Notes under the pieces: generated by a model
What the model was told of the DNA's origin: nothing
What the model saw: the letters and a program-made list of their open reading frames with translations, nothing else
Database searches by the model: none
Virus record (IMG/VR): IMGVR_UViG_3300018415_000032
Location: 1-26,417 of that record
Reading direction: 5' to 3' (one strand)
DNA: 26,417 nt
Source of the DNA: a virus
Shown: one piece after another, positions 15,443 through 21,519 of the stretch
How positions within the stretch are numbered: the stretch's first letter is position 1
Layout: every line of letters begins with the position of its first letter
Translations under genes and position numbers: made by a program

Positions 15443-16201
15443 TTAAAAATGCCAAATCCCACCACCGTCTCCTCTAAACGCTAATATTTTCCAATCTAAA
15501 TCAGTTGATACTATCTCATTTTTCCAGAGCCAGTATCTAATGATCCTTTCAGTACTTTTAGAAGTATTCTGTGTGTTATCTTTAATGTATTCCCAAAACT
15601 CTATAAAATCATTAAGTCTATTAATACCAAAAGAAAAACAAAAACTCGCAGTCCAATTCATTTCATATTCTGTCTGACCAGGCAACATCATATCAGGATA
15701 AGCTAGTATTGTATCATATGGATTATCATAATCCCATATTCTCTTAAAGTAAACTCCATCTTTATCATTTAAACCGCTACCACAATTATCGCTTAAGTTA
15801 TATCTACCTGATAGTTTTGTCACAAAGTCGTATTCCTTTAGTTTATGGCTATAATGATTTAAGAATGTAGAATATAAGACAGCTTCGCAGTGTGATTTAT
15901 TATGATGTGTATTTATAACCTTGGCGGCATCTTTATTTAAGTTTTCAATTCTTATACATTCTAAATCTTTATATCCCCAGATATTTTTTATAGTAGCCAA
16001 ATGAAGATCAACAGAAGATTCTTTTAATGATCCATCTACTAAATAAACCTTTGCATTTGGATACAGTAAGTAAACTGAATTTATTGCTAATAAAGTCTCT
16101 ACCATTCTTTCTTTACCAGTTTGAGTACTCCTGGTATCCATGTAATCAAATCTCCCTTTACTAGGTGAGACTACAGATCCTATTATAAATACATGTTTCA
16201 T
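15443..16201 (-). CDS. Glycosyltransferase-like protein
   Basis: 252 residues. The N-terminus (MKHVFIIGSVVSP, then a KVYLVDGSLK segment at 51-60) looks like the alternating strand-helix start of a nucleotide-sugar-binding fold. The segment EYDFVTKLSGRYNLSDN at 123-139 resembles the (F)xKxxGRY motif seen in some polysaccharide and LPS-type glycosyltransferases. The C-terminal half is rich in Trp and Tyr. No signal peptide or membrane segment is visible, so it should act in the cytoplasm. Its start overlaps the co-chaperonin stop by 4 bases (ATGA). Possible roles are modification of phage DNA, of virion proteins or of host surface sugars; the sequence does not decide between them. The family call is tentative. 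Confidence 0.5.
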   Translation of the reverse strand: MKHVFIIGSVVSPSKGRFDYMDTRSTQTGKERMVETLLAINSVYLLYPNAKVYLVDGSLKESSVDLHLATIKNIWGYKDLECIRIENLNKDAAKVINTHHNKSHCEAVLYSTFLNHYSHKLKEYDFVTKLSGRYNLSDNCGSGLNDKDGVYFKRIWDYDNPYDTILAYPDMMLPGQTEYEMNWTASFCFSFGINRLNDFIEFWEYIKDNTQNTSKSTERIIRYWLWKNEIVSTDLDWKILAFRGDGGGIWHF

Positions 16202-16470
16202 GAATCAAGAATAATTGCAGTAACGTCATTTTCGCGAATACTAAATATCTTTTCACCTTGAAATTCAAATTCAGTACCAGCCATATCATGAAATAAAATC
16301 TTAACACCTATTTTATAGTCTTCGTCTTCAACGTCTTCGCCGACAGATATGATAATACCAGAATAGGGTGGTGCATACTGCCCTTCTGTTTTTGGTACAT
16401 AAATGCTGCCGATTTTTTCCGGCTGTTCATCTTTTTTAAGAAATATTCTATTTTTTATTGCCTTTATCAT
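16198..16470 (-). CDS. GroES/gp31-like co-chaperonin
   Basis: 90 residues with the Cpn10 pattern: KNRIFLKKDEQPEKIGSIYVP corresponds to the first strand and mobile loop (IYVP in place of the GroES IVL tripeptide), then PPYSGIIISVGEDV, YKIGVKILFHDMAGTEF, and the closing strands KIFSIRENDVTAIIL. GroES caps the GroEL folding cage. T4 encodes gp31 to replace GroES for folding its major capsid protein gp23, and a similar role is likely here. The loop is slightly shorter than in GroES and the roof segment is reduced (EDVEDED). The ATG at 16468-16470 follows a 119-base gap, and the gene overlaps the next one by 4 bases. Confidence 0.85.
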   Translation of the reverse strand: MIKAIKNRIFLKKDEQPEKIGSIYVPKTEGQYAPPYSGIIISVGEDVEDEDYKIGVKILFHDMAGTEFEFQGEKIFSIRENDVTAIILDS

Positions 16471-16589
16471 GATTTTCTGAAACTAAGTTCTAAACTCTAT
16501 ATATAAAATATACTAAATTGAAGGAAGAAAAGTATCTAGTTATTAGCATTTAAGTATTCGGTGGTTTTAAAGTATAAAGTATTCTATGA
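16471..16589 (-). promoter_or_regulatory. Leader of the co-chaperonin gene with four ATACTT repeats
   Basis: A 119-base non-coding stretch. On the minus strand ATACTT occurs four times (plus-strand AAGTAT at 16530-16535, 16552-16557, 16570-16575 and 16577-16582); two copies extend to GAATACTT. A TTTTATATATAG stretch nearer the gene is promoter-like. Role unknown. Confidence 0.35.
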
Positions 16590-17285
16590 TCACTTCCTTT
16601 CTTTATTTGCATTCAAAATAAAATACGCATCCACTAAATCATCTATAGGCTTAGGGATCTTTTCTGAAAAGTCTTTACCTTGACACCATTTCCACAATTT
16701 AGTATTTCTTAAATCCTTATCATTAAACACATCATTTTGAAATGCCTCTACCATATAGTGCTTATTTGCATTTCCTTTACCTGCCAACTTCTTAACGTGT
16801 GATGGTTGAAATACCGATATTTTTTCTACACTAAATGCATTCACAATTTCATTTCTTAAAAATGTGTTGTATTGTATAATATCAATAAATGAATTACCCT
16901 TAGAGCCATAGGAGAATCCTTCTAAGGCAATACGGTGAGATTCTGTACCGTATAATGTAATTAAGACGTTTATTATCAATTCAGCTATCGCTTTACCATC
17001 TGTCATTTTTTCCCGCTCTCTAGGTAAAAAGTCCTTGCTGATTACATGCCTATAATAAGGAAAGCCTAAAATAGTTTTATTGTCAATAAGTTCTTTATGG
17101 ACTTCGAATGCTTTAGGTACTTTACGGCCCTTTTCGCCCCAGACTCGGTTACCATAATTAAAGAAGGTCATAAACTTGTATTTACCGTCATGACCCTGTG
17201 TACATAACCCTGGGCTATTTAGAGAAAAATCAATACCTGTGTAAATCACTAAGAAAGGATTATAGTCTTTTACCAAGAACTGCAC
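16590..17285 (-). CDS. RuvC-like (RNase H-fold) nuclease
   Basis: 231 residues. Acidic residues fit the RuvC/RNase H-fold pattern: D19 in the first strand (YTGIDFSLNSPG), E122 in IALEGFSYGSKG, and the C-terminal pair in PIDDLVDAYF (D215 or D216, with D219). The segment VFQPSHVKKLAGKGNANKHYM at about 158-178 matches the region of RuvC-like resolvases that carries a lysine and the KxxM helix. Such enzymes cut Holliday junctions or other branched DNA, here presumably resolving concatemers before packaging, the job done by endonuclease VII in T4. The ATG at 17285 makes a 26-base overlap with the upstream gene; a later start before the first strand is possible but no better codon is obvious. The fold call is firm, the exact substrate inferred. 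Confidence 0.8.
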   Translation of the reverse strand: MQFLVKDYNPFLVIYTGIDFSLNSPGLCTQGHDGKYKFMTFFNYGNRVWGEKGRKVPKAFEVHKELIDNKTILGFPYYRHVISKDFLPREREKMTDGKAIAELIINVLITLYGTESHRIALEGFSYGSKGNSFIDIIQYNTFLRNEIVNAFSVEKISVFQPSHVKKLAGKGNANKHYMVEAFQNDVFNDKDLRNTKLWKWCQGKDFSEKIPKPIDDLVDAYFILNANKERK

Positions 17286-17613
17286 CTAATGCAGCACCTA
17301 CTAATCGACTGGTTAATAAATCATAAAGAGCTCCTTTTTGAATTCCTAAAACTTTAGCAATTGCTTTACCTACGGCTTTACCTAAAGCAAAACCAGTAAG
17401 ACCTCCTAAAACAGATCCTAAAATACCTTCATTGACAACTTCTTCCATCACTTCTTCTAGATCTCTACCATTTGCATGCTCTTCCATAATACGATCAACT
17501 GCAGAGTTAATTGCAGCTTCCTGTTCCTCGGTTAAGTTTGATTCATTTAATAAGTTTTGAATATCAATAGAATCGTTACGGTTTTCGGTAAGATAGTCTT
17601 TAAAAGTTTTCAT
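17260..17613 (-). CDS. Glycine-zipper protein with capsid-targeting-like N-terminus
   Basis: 117 residues, family not recognised. It opens MKTFKDYLTEN, very like the T4 internal-protein targeting peptide, with an (L)-T-E site at 8-10. Residues 11-62 are acidic and helical, ending in VVNE at 59-62, a second (V)-x-E site. The remaining 55 residues are hydrophobic, glycine-rich and cationic: GILGSVLGGLTGFALGKAVG and, after a short link, LVGAALGAVLGKRL. GxxxG spacing of this kind (glycine zipper) is typical of membrane-inserting peptides. The simplest reading is a packaged protein that releases a membrane-active peptide, but a holin-like or structural role is possible. It lies between the tail-tube-like gene (22-base gap) and the RuvC-like gene. 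Confidence 0.7.
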   Translation of the reverse strand: MKTFKDYLTENRNDSIDIQNLLNESNLTEEQEAAINSAVDRIMEEHANGRDLEEVMEEVVNEGILGSVLGGLTGFALGKAVGKAIAKVLGIQKGALYDLLTSRLVGAALGAVLGKRL

Positions 17614-17627
17614 TTCTTTTGTATTTG

Positions 17628-17636
17628 TTTATATAT
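17628..17636 (-). promoter_or_regulatory. ATATATAAA box before the glycine-zipper gene
   Basis: Minus-strand TAATATATAAACAA, 15-23 bases upstream of the ATG at 17613 and overlapping the stop codon of the preceding gene. It is the same box as at 8133, 11062 and 15396. Confidence 0.4.
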
Positions 17637-18190
17637 TAGACCAGGTTAACCGCTATGTCCAGAATGTTATAAGTAAAATCAATATCAAAGGTTTGGAATT
17701 CAATTGTGTTACTTGAGAAGTTAAGATCCAACGCACTTACACCGTTCATAATCATATCCTTTAATTGAATCGTAACAAAAATATTACCTTCACCATCTAA
17801 CATTTGTAAACCAACACCTTCAGGCACAAATGGATTTTTACCACTTTGCTTATAATAATAATCAAAAAGTTCTACAGCCATCCAATAATTAACCCAGCCA
17901 TCAAATGCCTGCATTGTAATTGTTAAGCTTTTATCAAAAAGTTCTTGTTTAGGTAAGCTTGTTCTAAAATTTCTTGTATTGCCTGGAAAATCATTCTGTG
18001 AAACTGGATCAAAACTAGGTCCTGGTAAATTCATGGATTGAATTCCGTAATTAAAGTAATCTATAGGTTCTTTAATAAGCCCACCAGGAATTCTATTTAA
18101 ATAAGGTCTATACTTATCTGCTATTTCCTTAGGTATAAAGGTTCTAGGGAATTCAAATTTAAATTGGTTATTTCTTGCACTTAATATCAT
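17636..18190 (-). CDS. Tail-tube-fold protein (gp19/gp54-like)
   Basis: 184 residues. The C-terminal stretch SALDLNFSSNTIEFQTFDID followed by FTYN parallels the end of T4 tail tube protein gp19 (GELQLDWDSNNEIQTFEVTL). The central LTITMQAFDGWVNYW occupies the place of gp19's strand ending in DDWTVTVMND. The protein is therefore probably a member of the tail-tube fold family: the tube subunit itself or the tube initiator (gp48/gp54) at the baseplate. Two adjacent baseplate-type genes upstream favour an initiator, but length fits the tube subunit equally. The ATG overlaps the previous stop by 4 bases. No membrane or signal sequence is visible. Confidence 0.55.
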   Translation of the reverse strand: MILSARNNQFKFEFPRTFIPKEIADKYRPYLNRIPGGLIKEPIDYFNYGIQSMNLPGPSFDPVSQNDFPGNTRNFRTSLPKQELFDKSLTITMQAFDGWVNYWMAVELFDYYYKQSGKNPFVPEGVGLQMLDGEGNIFVTIQLKDMIMNGVSALDLNFSSNTIEFQTFDIDFTYNILDIAVNLV

Positions 18191-19140
18191 AATCCTAGAT
18201 TTTGTATTGCACCGATACCACCAGTAAGGCCACCAATACTTGAAGCCGGTGATGATTGGGTATTATATGATTCTAGATTATTAGCTGCAGTTTTTAAAGC
18301 CGAGCCTGTCATACTATTTGTAAAAGGATTACTTTCATTAACAACTTTCAATAATGCATTATTCTGTTGGGTTTGTAAGGCTAACAGATCAGCTTGGGCT
18401 TGAGCTGCTTCTGCTTCACTTAAAACTAATTCTGATTGAGCCGTACCTAATTGATCTGATAACAATGAAACTTCATTAGTTAGTGATAAGTTAGATGCAG
18501 TTAAAGATTGTATAGTAGAAATTTGCTCTGTGGAAATTCTTATTAAGTCAGAGTTTTCAGTATTAAGTCTTTGTATTTCATCCTGTAGTTTTTTTAATTC
18601 ATCTGCATATATTTCAGCTTGCTTTTGCATTTTTGCCGTTTGCGTTTCCTTTGCAGCATCTTGTAAATTTAAAAAAGTCCCTGTGTATAAAACACTTTCA
18701 TCACTTACACCGCTAACGGACTCCATTCTAGTTGATATGTAAAAGTTTTGATTATCTAATGCTAATATCTTTTTAGAATTTTCTTTATCAATTCTAAATA
18801 ATACTTGTCCTTGTGAAAGATCAACATTTTGTACTTGAGTCCAGTTAGGAATTCTAATTTCATCAGTTTCTCCAACAAATACCAATGTTAATGTACCAAC
18901 ATTACTTAAATCAATAGGTGTATCGGCAATTTCGCCGTTTTCACCAGTTTCATCAAATAGGGTAAAGATAACATAATCATCAAACGGAGATATTCTAATA
19001 GTACCATCCCCTTGTGGCAATGGCTCTGCTGATGGGTTTAAAGAAGTAAACTTTGTAAAGTATTCTTCCCTAGTCTTAACAACAGATTCATTTGTCTGTA
19101 CACCTAACGGAATATTTGTATTATTGAGTTGTGTCTCCAT
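18187..19140 (-). CDS. Virion protein with central coiled coil
   Basis: 317 residues, not recognised. Residues 30-160 are predicted beta-rich (IRISPFDDYVIFTLFDE, TLTLVFVGETDEIRI, ISTRMESVSG). About 165-260 form a long heptad-rich coiled coil (QKQAEIYADELKKLQDEIQR, LTNEVSLLSDQLGTAQSELV, then an alanine/glutamine-rich part). The tail is Ser/Gly/Ala-rich and ends IGGLTGGIGAIQNLGL. A beta head on a coiled-coil stalk suits a trimeric baseplate or fibre-attachment protein. It overlaps the upstream structural gene by 20 bases and the tail-tube-like gene by 4, so it is made within the tail module. Function inferred from context only. Confidence 0.65.
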   Translation of the reverse strand: METQLNNTNIPLGVQTNESVVKTREEYFTKFTSLNPSAEPLPQGDGTIRISPFDDYVIFTLFDETGENGEIADTPIDLSNVGTLTLVFVGETDEIRIPNWTQVQNVDLSQGQVLFRIDKENSKKILALDNQNFYISTRMESVSGVSDESVLYTGTFLNLQDAAKETQTAKMQKQAEIYADELKKLQDEIQRLNTENSDLIRISTEQISTIQSLTASNLSLTNEVSLLSDQLGTAQSELVLSEAEAAQAQADLLALQTQQNNALLKVVNESNPFTNSMTGSALKTAANNLESYNTQSSPASSIGGLTGGIGAIQNLGL

Positions 19141-20500
19141 TTTCCTCTGTTATTGTTTGTATTTTTGCTGGCGATATTGCAGCCTTCACGTTTAACCTAT
19201 CTCTAAATGAAGTTACATACTTAGTCTTAACTACAAGTTTTTCTGTTATCTTTTCAGAAGTTTGCCCAGGCGCATTACCAACACCTCCATTATTTACTAT
19301 AATATTTGAACCATCATTATTTGCCAACTGATTATAAACATTAGCAACAGTTGGAACCGTTCCTAAATTTATTTTCATTAATCTTCTACCATACTTATTA
19401 ACATCAAATGAAGTCAATTTAGCATTCTTTATTATCTGGGTATTATCTGCCCTGTTGTATAATCTTAGTAAATAATTAATAGAAAAAGATGCAGCTATTG
19501 CACTATTTAAAATAATAGGTCTGAATAATATAGGATTGTCAAAATTAGTCGTTTGTGTAAATACTTGTGTACTAGTTTTTATAAAGGATGTATTTATTTG
19601 TTCACTTACATTTATTTCATGAAATACAACATAGTCTCCACCTGAAGAATTTAACTGCGCTATGAAATTAGAAAAAGTTGATCCAGTTACTTCACCAGTT
19701 AATTCAAAATAATCTCCACCATCCGATTCAGTTACACTGGCATAAAGATCATCATAAATATCTCTACTAGGAATAGTAACAGCATTAATTTCTTCAACAT
19801 TATAATAGCTATAACTATTTTCAACTATAGTTTCATAAATACCAGTAGCCTTAAGAGTAATAGTAGGAGTACCTAAGAAACCTTGCCCTTCTGTTAACTT
19901 ATATCCTAGGCCATTAGGTACGGAAGAATTAAACTGATTATTCATAAAATAGAGGGAAGGGACTCTCCACTCTATGTACGTAGCATATAACTTATCATTA
20001 ATTAATACTGGGTCAGGATTAAATACAGGCGTATCAGTTTTTAGAAAATTTATCGATGAAAGATTTAGTAATACACCATCTCTTCTAGGTACTAATGCTT
20101 CAAAGATAATCCCATCATAACCAGTGAAAGTAAATCCAGCAATAAAATGGACTCTATAAGTATCGTATGCAACATTTATTTGAGGGCTAAATGTTTGTAA
20201 TACATTAGAGCTATCAGTTAGTAAAGGATCAAAATCATTATAAGGTACGCCTATACTAGTATCTAAATATGCATACTGAGTATTATTGGCATTTATTGAA
20301 GCCGCGGAGATATCTCTATAATTTCCCATTTCAACTGAAACAGAATCAGTATTAAAAAGATAACTACCACCCGTATGCCCATCTCTCATTATCTCAATCG
20401 GGTGAGTAGCAGTATTAAACTCTGTTGGGCTTGACTGACTGGTGTAAATATACTCTATAAGTATATTATCCGATATTTGTATAAATTTAGATGACTCCAT
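19121..20500 (-). CDS. Predicted baseplate/tail structural protein
   Basis: 459 residues, family not recognised. The sequence is beta-rich with many Thr, Asn, Ser and Tyr residues and no cysteine. Features include MRDGHTGGSYLFNTDSVSVE near residue 40, RVHFIAGFTFTGYDGIIFEA around 120 and a Tyr-rich IEWRVPSLYFMNN segment around 175. The C-terminus becomes charged and lysine-rich (SEKITEKLVVKTKYVTSFRD). No enzymatic motif, signal peptide or membrane segment is seen. It overlaps the coiled-coil protein gene by 20 bases, and such tight coupling suggests the two are made in fixed proportion and may interact. The context of fibre and tube genes supports a baseplate role. Confidence 0.65.
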   Translation of the reverse strand: MESSKFIQISDNILIEYIYTSQSSPTEFNTATHPIEIMRDGHTGGSYLFNTDSVSVEMGNYRDISAASINANNTQYAYLDTSIGVPYNDFDPLLTDSSNVLQTFSPQINVAYDTYRVHFIAGFTFTGYDGIIFEALVPRRDGVLLNLSSINFLKTDTPVFNPDPVLINDKLYATYIEWRVPSLYFMNNQFNSSVPNGLGYKLTEGQGFLGTPTITLKATGIYETIVENSYSYYNVEEINAVTIPSRDIYDDLYASVTESDGGDYFELTGEVTGSTFSNFIAQLNSSGGDYVVFHEINVSEQINTSFIKTSTQVFTQTTNFDNPILFRPIILNSAIAASFSINYLLRLYNRADNTQIIKNAKLTSFDVNKYGRRLMKINLGTVPTVANVYNQLANNDGSNIIVNNGGVGNAPGQTSEKITEKLVVKTKYVTSFRDRLNVKAAISPAKIQTITEENGDTTQ

Positions 20501-20506
20501 TCTAAT

Positions 20507-20514
20507 TATTTATT
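20507..20514 (-). promoter_or_regulatory. AATAAATA box before the 459-residue structural gene
   Basis: Minus-strand AATAAATA, 7-14 bases upstream of the ATG at 20500. This is too close for a normal promoter -10 unless the mRNA is leaderless, which argues for a translation-initiation role for at least this copy. Confidence 0.25.
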
Positions 20515-21278
20515 TACCACTGAAAAAACTTAGGCGTGTAATTTAACCCAAACCCAATAAACGGTGATACACCATCAATGCCATAACCAGCACCAATCTG
20601 TATACCAAGCCCTAGAGTTTTTCTATGTTGATATTGTAAATCTTTAAAGGCTTTACTTTCTTGATTAACTAATATTCCTTTTGCATCATTAAACGTAGTT
20701 CCTGGGTAATCCGTTGAAAGATTTACAAAAAGCTCTTTAGTTTTTGTATTTCTACTTAATGCTGCAGTTAACCAAATATTCTGATTTAAATCAATAGTAG
20801 CATTACCGAATTTATGATCCTGTTCATCATACGGAATAAATACACCAACACTCCTGGAACTTTTACCCCAAAATGAACTATCGGATAAATTTATAGCAGA
20901 TGTATAGTTTTCAAAGACTGTGTCAATCACGGTAACCGGAATTTCTACAATTACTTCTTTAATTACAGTTTCGGTCTTAATTACTGTAATAGGTGGCTTA
21001 CTCTTTTCGTATTCCAATTCTTCGTTTAACTCATCTAATGTTAAATTTAAAGCTCTAATCTCAGCGGCTGCATTACCATCAGCATCAATATAGTTTTTAA
21101 TAGTATCTAAAGAAGCCTTCCAATTATTTTCTATTCGAGTAACTTCTCTATTGGCTTCATCAACTGCTTGGCATTGTCTTAACAGTAAAATGCATAACAC
21201 AATAATACCACCCAATAAAAACATCCTAGTATTTTTAGGGTCAGTTATAAGACCAAGTATATTTTTAAGTATTATCAT
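20514..21278 (-). CDS. Membrane-anchored coiled-coil protein with outer-membrane-like tail (spanin candidate)
   Basis: 254 residues. A single transmembrane helix lies at about 19-33 (MFLLGGIIVLCILLL), followed by a short RQC. Residues 37-95 are a heptad-rich coiled coil, then a Val/Thr/Ile-rich linker (about 97-120). The C-terminal 35 residues (LGLGIQIGAGYGIDGVSPFI, then GFGLNYTPKFFQW) alternate Gly and hydrophobic residues and end in an aromatic, like the last strands of an outer-membrane beta-barrel. A protein anchored in the inner membrane with a periplasmic coiled coil and an outer-membrane-interacting end has the architecture of a one-piece spanin, which fuses the two membranes at lysis. 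Similar proteins occur in Bacteroidota phages (recalled, family name uncertain). It overlaps the 80-residue gene by 4 bases. No endolysin gene is visible nearby. Confidence 0.6.
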   Translation of the reverse strand: MIILKNILGLITDPKNTRMFLLGGIIVLCILLLRQCQAVDEANREVTRIENNWKASLDTIKNYIDADGNAAAEIRALNLTLDELNEELEYEKSKPPITVIKTETVIKEVIVEIPVTVIDTVFENYTSAINLSDSSFWGKSSRSVGVFIPYDEQDHKFGNATIDLNQNIWLTAALSRNTKTKELFVNLSTDYPGTTFNDAKGILVNQESKAFKDLQYQHRKTLGLGIQIGAGYGIDGVSPFIGFGLNYTPKFFQW

Positions 21279-21517
21279 AAACCTTCTTCGTAGACTTGTA
21301 ACAGCTTATATGGTGTAACTTCACTTTCACCATATTTTTCAATTAGTCTATCCATAAATTTTCTTTCCTTACCTTTCATCGTATCAAGCTCTTCAAAAAG
21401 ATTATCTCTCTTCTCGGCCAAACTTTGAATACTTTTTTGCATAAGATCTATAGAGGTTTCAATTTCTTTATACCTATCTATAAAATTTGCTAATTCTTTT
21501 CTTTCTTTTTTATTCAT
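21275..21517 (-). CDS. Small coiled-coil protein
   Basis: 80 residues, not recognised. Almost the entire sequence is a charged helix with heptad spacing (FIDRYKEIETSIDLMQKSIQ at about 12-31, then AEKRDNLFEELDTMKGKERK). The final portion is ESEVTPYKLLQVYEEGL. It has no membrane segment. It starts two bases after the 936-residue fibre gene ends and overlaps the spanin-like gene by 4 bases (ATGA), so it is coupled to both. It could be a fibre chaperone, a partner of the spanin-like protein or a small baseplate component. Confidence 0.6.
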   Translation of the reverse strand: MNKKERKELANFIDRYKEIETSIDLMQKSIQSLAEKRDNLFEELDTMKGKERKFMDRLIEKYGESEVTPYKLLQVYEEGL

Positions 21518-21519
21518 AA

